A stretch of 64,000 bases of DNA, from assembly GCF_000218685.1 (NCBI RefSeq), contig NW_006763295.1:186001-250000 (forward strand), in the 5' to 3' direction. Position 1 is the stretch's first letter; every line of letters starts with the position of its first letter. The DNA comes from Serpula lacrymans var. lacrymans S7.9. Its lineage: Eukaryota; Basidiomycota; Agaricomycetes; Boletales; Serpulaceae. Positions 35,896-47,381 of the stretch are shown piece by piece. The notes beneath the pieces were generated by a model that saw only the letters and a program-made list of their open reading frames with translations, did not search any database and had not been told where the DNA came from. The translations under genes were made by a program, and so were the position numbers.

Positions 35896-36425
35896 TCAAG
35901 ATCCTTTCGTTTCCTGTTCTTGGCGCCTGTCCTCTGCAACTGTATCAGACGATGTGGCCGGCGGTGGATTTCGCCTGACACGAATAGGTTCAGTGACAGG
36001 GCGCCCAAGAAAGGATAAGCTCACCATGTCCGCCAGTGATCAAATTGCTTTTGATTCAAGTACTCCCGCCACTCGTCCTTCTTCATCTCTGACCTGAACC
36101 GGGCATGTTGTAGCAGCTCCAGGTGATGCAAGGCATGGGGATAACTGCAGGTGGATCGAATTCGCACTCACACCGAAATATCTCAGAAATAAAGGACAGC
36201 ATACTGAATAAAGCGAGCGTAGTCTTTCTCCTTCCAGTACTGCAGATAATTCAAGTAGTTGATAAAGGCGGGTTGGTCGAGAATATTTTGTTGTGCAAGC
36301 GAGTGGAGATAGTACGGGTTGGCAAGGGACTGTACAAATTCAAGCTCTAGTTCGAACCTTGCACGATTAGCGGCTCTTGTCTCTGCATCAACGGCTGGAA
36401 TGGCTGGAGTGGCTTCTGCCATCAT
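35896..36425 (-). CDS. MED31: Mediator complex subunit 31 (SOH1)
   Basis: A small conserved subunit of the RNA polymerase II Mediator middle module. Three exons. The ATG at 36425 opens [17 protein letters not shown], followed by the hallmark [20 protein letters not shown] and [20 protein letters not shown]. After the first intron comes [21 protein letters not shown] third exon encodes a polar tail ([17 protein letters not shown]) ending at TGA 35898-35896. The splice between ARFI and YPHAL gives His where many homologues have a different residue. Its start is 173 bp from the UCH37-like start on the other strand. Confidence 0.92.
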
Positions 36426-36598
36426 GGTAATGCGCAAAAACGAAATGGTAGTTTGCAAAGAATGAGTATTGTTAGGATCCCAGGCTGTTGCCAAACAATG
36501 GCACGTGGCGTGTTACGCGTTCTGCTCTAAATCCGAACTACAGTTCATCTCAGCTCCTGCTTTAATCCATTTCGTGTCCTCGTTCCCATCAACTATCA
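36426..36598. promoter_or_regulatory. Short divergent promoter between MED31 and UCH37-like gene
   Basis: Only 173 bp separate the two starts, so both probably share one nucleosome-free region. A CACGTG box lies at 36502-36507. Confidence 0.5.
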
Positions 36599-37826
36599 AT
36601 GTCTGGCGACGATGAGTCCAGTGGTTGGCAGCTGACAGAGTCTGACCCAGGTGTATTTACGTGAGTATCCGTCAACTTTTGTTGCAGTTAGCTTGGAATT
36701 AAATGTACTTGTGTCAGTGAGCTGCTAAAAACCCTTGGGGTGCCTTACATAGTCGACGATCTGTACTCCCTTGATCCCGAATCTCTTGCTTCTCTGCAGC
36801 CTTTGCATGCGCTGATATTTCTTTTTAAATGGCTTCCGTCGTCTTCAGATGAGCCTGCTGTGAACGCAGGCCACTATGACGCAGAATTTCCCGGTTTTTT
36901 CGCTCACCAAACTGTCAATAATGCTTGCGCAACTCTCGCTGTCATTAATGCCTTGGGAAATATCCCCGAGATCCCTTGTGGGTCTCAGTTGAGTGACCTT
37001 CTTAGTTTCACCACTGGGATGGATCCACAGACATGCGGGATGGCCATTACAAGCGCCGATTGGCTTAGAGAGGCTCATAACTCCCTGTCACCGCCCAGTG
37101 CTATCTCATTGGATGGCCTGGGCTTGCCAAGTAAATCTGAGGAGGCCTACCACTTTGTCGTCTATCTTCCAGTAATGGGCAGTCTGTACGAACTGGACGG
37201 ACTGAAGAGATGTCCTGTGCAGCACGGCGCCTACGAAGAATCCGGTGAAGGGTGGGTCAAGCGAGCCAGGTACGCTGATTCTATAAAGGGCACATAATGT
37301 CCCATGGTTTTACACGGTACTTACTACGAAGATCTACAGGGAAGTCATCGAATCCCGGATAGCCACCTATCCAACCGGTGCAGTATGTTATTTTTTCTCT
37401 ATAACGGGCTATTTTGTTACCAGAACTAAGGAAGGATCATTCATGCAGCTTGAATTCAGTCTTCTCGCGCTTCGGAATGATCCATTGCCGTCTATGCAAA
37501 TGCAGCTGAAACACTTGCAGGATTCCAGAAGAGAATCTGAAGCTGCGGAGATCATTGTAAAGCTCACAAACGAGACTTCCAAACGAGAGCGGTGGGCGGT
37601 GAGTGGAATAATTATCAAGAATCGGCAGTTGCCCGATACTCACGTCATTGTGCATTTGACAGTTCGAGAACAGCCTTCGTCGACATAATCACGTTGGCTT
37701 GGCCCATGCGTTGCTCGTTGCTCTTGCCAAAGCTGGCAAACTTGATTCTGCGAAGGAAGTTGCGAAACAGGTAATGAAGGACCGCATTGAAAGGCGCAAA
37801 GAGATTGGGGACATGGATGAGGATTA
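36599..37826 (+). CDS. Ubiquitin C-terminal hydrolase, UCH37/UCHL5 type
   Basis: A cysteine deubiquitinase of the C12 family. UCH37 orthologues bind the proteasome through RPN13, or the INO80 complex. The ATG at 36599 starts MSGDDESSGWQLTESDPGVF; exon 1 ends at 36660 and exon 2 starts at 36718. The oxyanion/catalytic block reads HQTVNNACATLAVINAL (catalytic Cys in NACAT), the catalytic His is in AYHFVVYLPV, and the Asp is in LYELDGLKR. The UCH37-type extension follows: MQLEFSLLALRNDPLP, RRESEAAEIIVKLTNE, then FENSLRRHNHVGLAHALLLA and the basic C-terminal KDRIERRKEIGDMDED. This C-terminal extension separates it from the short UCHL1/YUH1 type. Confidence 0.9.
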
Positions 37827-38669
37827 GCATGTAATGCAGATTACTCATTTATTCAGCAGGTCAGTTGCGCTAAAATCGGCCTATTGGATGTGGCTCGTCA
37901 CCCCTTTCGCTCCATGTTCATTACAAAAACACAACTGTCGGATTTATCCTTGTACCCATGCATGAACTGGACAATTGTTTTTTGGACTTTCGCCGGTGTG
38001 GCCTTCCAGAAAAGATTTATCAGAAGTAGGATTCCATTATACTGGTTCCTGCTGTTAATAGAATGATCAACCAGTCCAGGGAAAGGGCTGCGTGCGCACT
38101 GACAAATGTTTTTGAAGCGCAGTTGCCATGATTGTCAGGTTCGATCAGAAGTTCTGGTTGGGGCGTTGTTGACTGTATTTAAGCTCACTGGACAGCATCA
38201 CTTGTCTTGTACGACATGCCAGTGTGTCAACTCTGGCTAGCACCTCCGCGGAAAAGCCATTGACACTTGCCAATGACCGGGATATAGTCTAGGCAGCCTA
38301 ACACATACAAGGAAATCCAGTTTGATCAAGGTCCTTGTGAGTTTCACCTTTTTGGCCTCTGGCAGCATCTTTTCCTTTATTGACATTAATATCAATCTGT
38401 CAAAAAGCCGTGTCGAAAGCGGACAATCTCAGATAGGTGACTTGGCGGGGCCTACAGCACAATGTCGGCAGCAAACAGCTTGAAGTGTAATTTAGTTCAG
38501 TCAAATGGCGATGCTTTTACGCAGTTTACCGTAACGCAACATTGCGTTCTGCGAGTCGCCTTGTGCGTGATTGGCACGTGACCAAGCGGGTGCCGTTATA
38601 ACGTGATCTATCGGCACGTATCAATCACCGTCATCCAACTTGACCTTGTTCTCATTGTCTTCGGCGGTC
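37827..38669. other. Intergenic, 840 bp
   Basis: Between the deubiquitinase and aldo-keto reductase genes. A CACGTG box (38575-38580) lies about 90 bp before the reductase start. No further gene or repeat recognised. Confidence 0.5.
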
Positions 38670-39979
38670 ATGTCTAATTTCACAATCAACTCAACTGTTC
38701 GCTTAGCCTCAGGTATACAGATGTGAATGATCGCGTCAGTGAAGCTAACTGGCCTATCTCCAGGTCATGCTATGCCCCTTCTTGGCTTCGGCGTGTATCA
38801 GAATTACACAGCCAAGGCGTCTGTCCTAGAAGCATTCAAAGCGGGTTATAGGTAAGCATCACGTCGATAACTAAAATATGGTCCTTATGCATCAAATCGT
38901 ACATGCAGGCATGTAGACTCCGCACAAGTCTACCGGAATGAGGCAGCGGTGGGAGAAGCTGTCAAAGAGAGTGGCATCGATAGGCATGAACTGTTCATTA
39001 GTGCGTCTTCTACGCACGGTGCGCGATCTCGTCGCTCACTGTTGTGCTTTGCCGTCCGGCTTCATTTGTAGCCTCCAAATGTGTCAGCCAAAATCACGGT
39101 TACGAGACCACACTGAAAGGAGTCGATCAGTCCCTCGTCAAATTCGGCTTTGGTGAGCTATGTTCCTTCTAATCCCCCGTCGGTATTACCATTTGCTCCC
39201 CCCAATAGATTACATTGATTTATTTTTGATCCATGACCCCATGTCTGGAACTGAGAAACGATTGGCTACCTACAAGGCACTTCTAGAATGTCAGAAAGCC
39301 GGAAAGATACGTTCCGTGGGTGTCTCCAACTAGTGAGTCGGCACTGCATTCGCGGCTGGCGGTATACCTTGAACCTTCCGTGCCATTAGTGGGGTCAAAC
39401 ATCTCGAAGAAATCAAGAATGCTGGACTTGAATTGCCAACGGTAAATCAAATAGAGGTGTGTTCTAGTATCCCTCTCGATAACATTCAATAACTACAACG
39501 ATTACCGCAAAGTTGCATCCTCTTTGTCAACAAAAGCCCATAGTTAATTACTGCCGTGAAAATTCAATCATCGTGCAAGCGTATTGCCCGATTATTCGTG
39601 GTAAAATGGACCACCCCGCTATTCAGGCTGTGTCTAGGAAGGTATAAATAGGCCTCACTTTTCTCCCAGGATGAACCAAGCTGACTGGTTTATGGCTGGA
39701 CGTAGCATGGCAGAGACCCCGCTCAAGTCCTTCTCCGTTGGTCCCTCCAGAATGAGTGCGACAAGCTTTCCTACTTTTTTGTCCTTTCCAACCGCCCTCT
39801 GATGTTCCCTCTGGTACTTTAGGTTCGTGCCGCTGCCGAAATCGGCCACGCCATCTCGGATTGAATCCAATGCCCAGCTGTACGACTTTGCACTCGATGC
39901 AGAAGATATGGCCAAGCTTGATGCCTTAGATGAAGGAGACACAGGTGCTATCAGCTGGAACCCCGTGAACCATCTTTAG
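38670..39979 (+). CDS. Aldo-keto reductase (AKR family, GCY1/YPR1-like)
   Basis: An NADPH-dependent carbonyl reductase; the substrate is not predictable from sequence. The ATG at 38670 opens [15 protein letters not shown]. Seven or more short exons carry [35 protein letters not shown] (catalytic Asp and Tyr), HELFITSK (catalytic Lys), [11 protein letters not shown] (catalytic His), [35 protein letters not shown] and [11 protein letters not shown]. The cofactor end follows: [17 protein letters not shown], then [17 protein letters not shown]. The protein ends [10 protein letters not shown] before TAG at 39977-39979. All four catalytic residues are present. The minus-strand 95-codon frame over 39655-39942 is a shadow. 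Confidence 0.88.
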
Positions 39980-40890
39980 GTTGTCTGTCATCGTACTAGA
40001 CATGATACTGTGATGTAGCATATTACTGTAAGTACATCGCATGTAAGAAATGTAGCCGAGCCATATGATGCTGATGCGGCAGAACTGATAAGTGGTCTAA
40101 AAAGTGCAGCACACATCGGAGCACTTTTTCTCGGTTAGTTTCGCTCGCGGACTCTTTTGTGGCGCCACGGGTGTGGAAGACGCCTCAGGCATCTGACACT
40201 TGCAGCTGCGACGACAACCACTAGCCACCAGTGAATACGGTATCGAACAGAAGAGGTGATGGAATGACGTCATGGCGCGTCATACTAGTCATGTGCAAGC
40301 ACGTGGTTAGCCGATCACTCCGATCAGCGATCTCCCATATACAGACAGTTTTCAAGTTCGAACCAGCCAAGTACTTTCCAGCGAGAGAGAGACAATAATG
40401 GCAGGAGCATGCATTATCACCAATCAAAGGTATAGATAGTATCAGTATCAATCTTAGAAGTTCTTCGCTGACTTTGGGGCATAGGTTTCGTCTCAAGCGA
40501 CGGTACTGGATTAACACGTAAGGTGCGTCATAGGGGCTCCAAGACATGGCGCCCCGGGAAGTTCTCAGCATCAACTCCAACCGCCCATTCCTCGCGGTTT
40601 GTAGGGTATTGTGTGAGACACAGCCTGACCCCCCCGCAAACGCACAGCAACTGGTTTCGTTCCGATGGCCCAGCGCAATCATAGAAGCTCAAAGCTCGGA
40701 GTGCCGGATACCGATGCGCGGTCCAAACTCCAACGGCCCCCCGGCGAGATCGAAGTTTTGGATCATATAAGAAATTTGTAAAGGTTAGCTAATGCATTTA
40801 ACCCCACTACCACCCATCATCCCTATCGCAAACTTCCCCTCTAACCTCCAAGTTACTCACTCCTCCACATCGTCACGCTCCGGGGAAGAT
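39980..40890. other. Intergenic, 910 bp
   Basis: 5' region of the sugar transporter. Frames at 40221-40682 (-) and 40546-40770 (+) have no recognisable domain. A CACGTG box lies near 40300. Confidence 0.5.
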
Positions 40891-43509
40891 ATGTCGCAGA
40901 ACGAAAAGATCGACATGTCAGAGTTGTCCGGGAAGACGGATACGGAGCATCGCGAACATTTTTCGTCTGTCAATTCCTCTAGATCGATAACGATACCATC
41001 AAGTCGTCCCAACGAGAAAGCTCACAATGACCTCGCTAACGAAGCTGGCGAAATAGAACACACAGAGGAGATCCCCCCATTGCCAGAATGGTGGTTAAGC
41101 AAATATCTTCCGGTACGTCGACGATGTTTACTGCCTTATGACATCGATATCCATGCTAATCTACGTTGCTTAGGGTTATTCATCCAAGAGGATGCTAAAG
41201 TTCAAGAAACCTCATACATACTACTGGGCGATAAATCTGCTTGCAGGTCTCGCGATATTGTTTTATGTACGTCATGACATGAAGAGAAATTTCTGTCAAA
41301 CAAACCATTCTGACTCATATACAGGGCTATGACCAAGGGTAATGTTCCACGTTTTCCGAGCGGCGTGGTTGCTCATAATATGATAGAGTCATGTCGCAAG
41401 TCAATCTCAACGACAACTATCTTCAGTTAATGGGAATCTATCCCACAACAGGCAACTCCCGTAACCTCGCTGCACTTGGGGGCATAGTTTCTGTACGTCC
41501 AGTATACCCAACATAACATGTGCAATTGCCCACGAAACATTTATAGGTTTACTACGGAGGGTCACTTATCGGGGCCCTCATCGGCGGAACTATCGCTGAC
41601 CGTTCAGGTCGTATCACCGCCATAATACTAGGCGTGCTCACATCCATCATCGGTGCTGTTTTCCAGTCGTCAGCAATGAATATCACATGGATGTGCTGTG
41701 CACGGGTAGTTACGGGTCTAGGCGTTGGTGCTATTGATGCTGGTATGTTTATAGCGACCATCCTGGCTTCTATCTGTAGCGTGGTGAGAACATCGTTAAT
41801 GTTTCAAATATTTTAGTCATTCCCGTATGGAGTAGCGAAGTTTCATCCCATCAAGCTCGGGGTAGCTTTCTTGCGGTTGAGTTCTTCCTCAACATAGGGG
41901 GTTTAGCACTCGCCTACTGGATAGAAATGTATGTGTTTTGTCTTTGGCCTTTGCATTTGCGCGCTGATCAGGCAACTTCACTAGTTTCGCTGGTTTGAAC
42001 TCTAACAAAGTAATGGCGTGGCGTACTCCGATCGCTTTGCAGATTGTATTTTTACTCACCATACTCGGTATGCAACGGCCTTCCGTGCCCCTTGACAAAG
42101 GCTAAACCAGGTTTCACTCGCAGTTTTAATTCCATTCTTCCCCGAGTCGCCCCGTTATCTAGCCAAAGTAGGCCGTGTTTCGGAAGCACGAGCTGTTCTT
42201 CAAGCTACTCGTTCTGGTGATGTGGAGGCCGAACTTCGACTAATCGTTCGCAGTGTCATGCATGACCGCCAGAATGCACATGACAATCACTACACGAGTA
42301 TGATCTTCGCTAAAACAAAGACTCAGCGAGAACTACGATGGAGAGTCGTACTTAGCGTGTGGTTGCAGATCATGCAGGAGTTGGTTGGAATTGGTGTCAT
42401 CACAGTATATGGTAGGTGTCAATCGCCAACTACCGTGGTTAATCCGTATATTGACCTATAGTCGTTCTCGTCAGCTATCGACCTCATCCAAGGCGCTGGA
42501 TTCAGTTTGTCAGAGTCCAAGCTCCTTGCAGGCTTCAACGATATATCCTATATGTTTTGTGTTCTTTTTGCGGTATTCACACTCGATCGTTGCGGTAGGC
42601 GAAGTACGATGGTTTGGGGTGCCGTAGCCATGGCATTATTCCTGCTTATCGGAGGTATCCTAGATAAATGTGAGTTAAGCATCAGTGCATTGTAAGACTG
42701 AGCCTGAACATCGTTTGTATAGATGCTCAAGCAGAGGGACCCAATAAAAGAATGTTTGGTGGCGCAGTTGTTGCATTCACGGTAATTCTTTTTATCTAAT
42801 GCTTCTATTGCTCTCGCTGAAGTTTCCCCCCGACACCTACGATCAGTTCCTATACACCGGTACTTTCGGCGCGACATGGCTGGTCACACCATGGTTATAC
42901 CCTACGGAGCTTTTCCGTGAGTACACTCCTCGATTCGGTTAGCAGAGCACAAAGTTAACAATACCGACAGCCACATATGTGCGTGCCAAAGGTGGTGCAT
43001 GGTCGGTCGTCGGTTGGTCGATAGGAAATGGTGTTGTCACCATGATTACTGTCAGTACGAGATGGTTTGCATGGTCCGGTTTTTACTCATGACCGAAACT
43101 TTAGCCTTTCCTATTCCAAGCCATTGGGTATGGTGTCATGTTGCTTCTTTTCGGGTTGAACATCTTCGTGATTCCCTTCATCATCTTTATGTGTAAGTTC
43201 TCGGTGCCTTTCGTTCTCAACTTGGGCTAACTACACCGGCAATCTTCTGCAGACCCTGAAACTTCTGGAAGACCTTTGGAACAGATTGATGACTTCTTCA
43301 GCAATGCAACGTCTTGGAACGTTTTCAAGGCTTCGCAACAAATTCGGGATCAAGGATTCGTGGACTGGCAATGGACAAGGAAGTACAAAGGAGGCATTGA
43401 GCATGAGGATGTTGCGTTGGAAACCATCGACACCAAGGACGAATCCAAATCAACGCAAGGTCCTTTCACGCGTTTACGAAGGAAAGCATCGGCAGCAGGC
43501 TTGTTATAA
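40891..43509 (+). CDS. MFS sugar transporter
   Basis: A 12-helix plasma-membrane hexose/sugar carrier (sugar porter family). The ATG at 40891 gives a ~65-residue polar cytosolic N-terminus (MSQNEKIDMSELSGKTDTEH), then PEWWLSKYLP. Family blocks in exon order: WAINLLAGLAILFYGYDQGV, YYGGSLIGALIGGTIADRSGR (GRK/R-type loop), VFQSSAMNITWMCCARVVTG, GAIDAVIPVWSSEVSSHQAR (PxWxSE), VLIPFFPESPRYLAKVGR (PESPR), RWRVVLSVWLQIMQELVGIG, VLFAVFTLDRCGRRSTM and TWLVTPWLYPTELF (PTE). The C-terminal tail is charged (FTRLRRKASAAGLL) and ends at TAA 43507-43509. About ten introns. Substrate not predicted. Confidence 0.88.
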
Positions 43510-44027
43510 ATTGTAAGTATAGTGACAGATCGACGATAGGGCTGTTGTCCCATTGCACCACATGCATACCGTTCTATAGGTTTTTCAGTTGTAGTTGTAA
43601 AAGAATGATCACAATGATGATTGAGACATCCAAATAATTTGTATTAACACTACAAACATGCTACATAAATAGTATTATAATTAATCCATCAGACAGACGC
43701 TATCCCCGCTGGCTTGTCATTATCAAAACTGCAAAAGCAGTCAGACAACAGAACAAACCAAACGTCCTCGAGACCCTTTGCAAAGAAAAGGCCATGTTCT
43801 CTGTTGAACGAGGTAGCGCTTATATCATCGACTGGATTTGAAGGATGCGGCATGAGTAAACATGCGAGACTCGAGTTAGTTTCTATAAAATAGATCCTAG
43901 CTGAGTATGTTCTGAGGAAACAAGAGTGTAGGATGCGAGGTTTATGTACTTTTCCTGGGTGGCCCGTGCGTGAGAACCTCGCATCGCCCGTTTCAGCTGT
44001 GGCGGTCAGCCTGACTTTAACTTGACC
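43510..44027. other. Intergenic, 520 bp
   Basis: AT-rich 3' flank of the transporter and 5' flank of the next gene. Nothing recognised. Confidence 0.5.
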
Positions 44028-45083
44028 ATGTCCTCAGACGAAGTCCTATCACATTTTGGAGTACTCGACGACTTGATACAGGTCATCTACCAAGGATTTG
44101 ACCGTTTTGTTATTCTATCCAAAGTAGATGATTCCAACTGGACGACGTATGTGGGCCTTAAAGGTTCAGGATCGTGGTGGCGAGGATCGTGGTCCGCAAA
44201 GGATATCTTGCATATTGCCGTTCGTGTTCATTTTACCAGTTACTTGGGAGTCGTATGAAGCATCTAGTTTGGTCAATTCCTGACAGGGATCCGGTTCGAC
44301 TCTCATTGTATTAGAAGCCTTCGCGGATAAACTTGCACAAGCGTTCATTCAGGGCGACCTGAGTATTGGGAACTGGGCTTCCAACAAAGTTACAAATTTA
44401 AACGTGATTTGCTCGTATCTTCTGACTTGGTATACAACCAACCATGGGTTCCTTTGTTAGCTCATATTCGGGGCTAAATCCAAGACACCTCTCCAAGTTC
44501 CTCTCGTCGAGCTAAAACCACAAGAGGTGGCAGTCTTTGCCAGCACCATCTTCATTGAAGTAGGAATAGTGGCCTTCGTATATTTCTGCTGAAATGTTTA
44601 AGAAACGTCAAGATTGCCCTCGAAGCACAATCGCGAAAGTGTCGTTTAAATCCTTCTCCATTTGCATCTGTATCCGCAGTTTCAGAAGCATCTCACACGG
44701 CTACTGCAGGTAAGAATACCTGATTTATTTCTACCACTAACAGTCTTCCAAGAGTGAACGTGACGATAGCACCTGTGAGCATGAGTAGATCACGAGTCGC
44801 TGCGGCCTCGTCACCCGATCTGGAATCACAACGGAGAATTAAAACATTAGAAACCGAGCTGGCCCTCAGTAAAGAAAAGAAGGGCAAGTCTCCCCCCAAC
44901 GAATCCGGTTCGAGTAAGTCTGACATATTCTTGCATCTGAATTCCTATCGTCTGCTCACGATCTGGGCGTTGTGTAGAACCCTCTACCACAGCTGTTCGG
45001 CCTCCGAAAGGTGCATCACTTGCAAACCCAAACAAGAAAGCACGCAAGTACCAAGCCCTCGAATTTGAGAGCGACGAAGAATA
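44028..45083 (+). CDS. Possible XRCC4-superfamily (XLF/PAXX-like) DNA end-joining factor
   Basis: About six exons. The ATG at 44028 opens MSSDEVLSHFGVLDDLIQ. The N-terminal part reads FDRFVILSKVDDSNWTTYVG and WWRGSWSAKDI. The next exons read GSGSTLIVLEAFADKLAQAF, IQGDLSIGNWASN, then LIFGAKSKTPLQVPLVELKP, QEVAVFASTIFIE, and IALEAQSRKCRLNPSPFAS. A Ser-rich stretch and a short helix (SQRRIKTLETELALSKEKK) follow. The C-terminus is basic-then-acidic: ASLANPNKKARKYQALE, FESDEE. A beta-rich head, a short helical stalk and such a tail are the layout of PAXX/XLF, whose acidic C-terminus binds Ku. Sequence similarity is faint, so this is a hypothesis; it could be an unrelated fungal protein. Confidence 0.5.
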
Positions 45084-45500
45084 AAGTTACATGTTGACTT
45101 GATAATAGTAACAATGCTCTTCTCGAGGTCGATTAATGACTGTCATGTCGGTTGGATCCGATGTTTATCTCTAGATCCTCCCGAGTTGTCTCCAAGGTAG
45201 TAGTGTAATTTCGGCTGGATTTCGCGTCCATAAAAACATGGAGCGTAACACATATGGCTTATTCGTATAGATAGCTCCTGCATCAACGTTGCATCAGCCC
45301 TTGATGCCACATGCCTTTGACTTTGTGTGAAGGATTCGGATTAGACCCAGAATTAGAATCCGAGTGACCGAGACCCACCAAAAATAGTAATAGCAATTTC
45401 TTCATTATAAGCATCCCCGTTACACGTTTGCACTTTACACGACACTCTTTCAAACTCCTTGAAACAACATAGCCTCAGGACTTCTATCTCTCCCTCCACC
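45084..45500. other. Intergenic, 417 bp
   Basis: Flanks of two plus-strand genes. Nothing recognised. Confidence 0.5.
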
Positions 45501-47381
45501 ATGACCTACAATGCTGGATTCGCCGCAAAGTCTGCTGGGCAGGCTAGTGAGGGTCCAAACGCGCTCGGTGTCGAGTACATGTTTACACAGATCATGAATG
45601 CTGTCCAGAAATCGGTGTGTCTTTTTTTTCTTTTTCGCGAAACATAAAGAATATACTCATAGATCCACATAACAGCAATCAGAAATAGCTGATCTTCGTC
45701 AGGAATGCTCAGAACTGAGGCAGGCTAATTCCAGCTTGGAACGTCAGATACGAGAAGGCCTCCAGGTGAATGTTTGCCGTCAAAGTCACTCATTATAATA
45801 TGAGCGTTTAGAGCACAAAGCTTTAGCTTGCTTTTGATTTTGGTGGCGAGACATGATTGTTTTGGGCATATGAAACAGAAAAAAGCATTTGCATTTTCTG
45901 TGATACAGTCGCTATAAGCATTTCTTCCTTTGATACTCGTACTCATTCCTTCTTTCGACAGAATGGCAATTATTATGGTAGTTCTCGGATGGGGACTCCA
46001 GGTTTTACAACACCAGCGCCAGGCAGCCCACAACTTCGCGCAAAATCTCCCTTCCTATCTCCGCATAGTATTCCAGCTCTGGCAGTGCCTCCATCTATCC
46101 ACGTCCCCTCCCCACTCGGTGACAACGCCCTTACTGCCTTTCCTTTTGGAACACGTGATATACCAGGTTTCTACGTTGTAATTCCTGCTGGAGGTGCAGG
46201 TACCCGCTTGTGGCCTCTTTCACGCGAGGAGCACCCGAAATTCCTCCTCGACCTCACTTTGAAAGGTCGCTCTCTAATTCAGGCTACATGGGATCGTCTC
46301 CTTCCTTTGTCTTCTGCCTCGCGAACTACTGTTGTCGCTGGTCCTGGGCATATCAAGTCGATTCGAGACCAGTTACCGGATCTTCTCGTTCACAATCTTT
46401 TTTGCGAGCCCGGTCCCAAGGACTCTATGGCCGCCATTGGACTGGCTGCGGCGGTTCTTGCCCGCCGCGATCCCGATGCTGTGATTGGCTCTTTTGCCGC
46501 GGATCATATGATTTCTGGCGATGATGCCTTCCTTTCTGCCGTCGCTGAGGCAGTCGAAGTCGCGAAGAAGGACTATCTCGTCACCATTGGAATCGCACCT
46601 TCGCACCCTTCGACAGGGTTCGGTTACATACGCCTGGGAGACAAACTAGGACTGAAGGAAGCGCCTAACTCTAGGCTCGTATCTAGCTTCAAGGAAAAGC
46701 CTGATGCACGCACTGCTGCTGCATATATCGGAACGGGTAACTACCGATGGAACGCTGGAATGTTCGTCACGAAGGCCACATTCTTGATAGAACTATTGAA
46801 AGAGTACAAACCCGACTTGTACGATGGTTTACAGAAGATTGCGGCTGCTTGGGATGACGAGACTTTACGTCAAAAAACCTTGAACGAAGTTTGGCCTGGC
46901 TTGGAGAAGATTCCTATTGACAACGCTGTAGCAGAGCCAGCTGCGGCCGAAGGAAAAGTTGCTGTTGTCCCTGCTACGTTCGGTAAGTGTACGACGGTAT
47001 GACGACATCAGGGTGCGATCTAACGTATCTTCAGGTTGGGATGATGTTGGTGATTTTTCATCGCTTGCAGACCTTCTGCCTGCAGAGTCCAACCAACCTC
47101 GTGTCCTGGGCGATACCAATTTGGGTTAGTTCTTTGTGCTGTTTCGAGATGTGAAAATTTTTCTGATGATGATGTCCTTTGGCTTTCTAGTCCTCACCGA
47201 ACAAGTGGCTGGTGGGATCGTGGTGCCCGGATCGGGGCGACTTATTACCTGCCTGGGAGTGGACGATCTGGTCATCGTGGATATGCCTGATACTCTCCTC
47301 GTTACAACTCGTGCACGTTCTCAAGAAGTCAAGAGACTGGTCAAGAAGTGTCGGGATGCTGGTTGGAAAGAGCTGCTATAA
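45501..47381 (+). CDS. Mannose-1-phosphate guanylyltransferase, bacterial ManC-like type
   Basis: Makes GDP-mannose from mannose-1-phosphate and GTP. The ATG at 45501 begins an N-terminal extension (NAGFAAKSAGQASEGPNAL) with a coiled coil over two exons (QSEIADLRQECSELRQ, ANSSLERQIREGLQ) and a Ser/Pro linker. The catalytic domain starts VVIPAGGAGTRLWPLSREEH, then PKFLLDLTLKG. This GGxGTRLWPLSR form is the ManC/ManC-GMP type, not the PSA1/GMPPB form (GGFGTRLRPLT). Later blocks are FAADHMISGDDAFLSAV, GIAPSHPSTGFGYIR, SFKEKPDARTA, NYRWNAGMFVTKATF and WDDVGDFSSLADLLP. It ends KKCRDAGWKELL at TAA 47379-47381. The ManA-type isomerase domain found in many bacterial homologues is absent. Confidence 0.85.

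Noticed and set aside
40340..40370. tRNA-like GTTCGAACC
   Set aside because: No matching T-stem, anticodon arm or acceptor stem around it.
40221..40682. 153-codon minus-strand frame
   Set aside because: No domain, no splice context, and low coding character.
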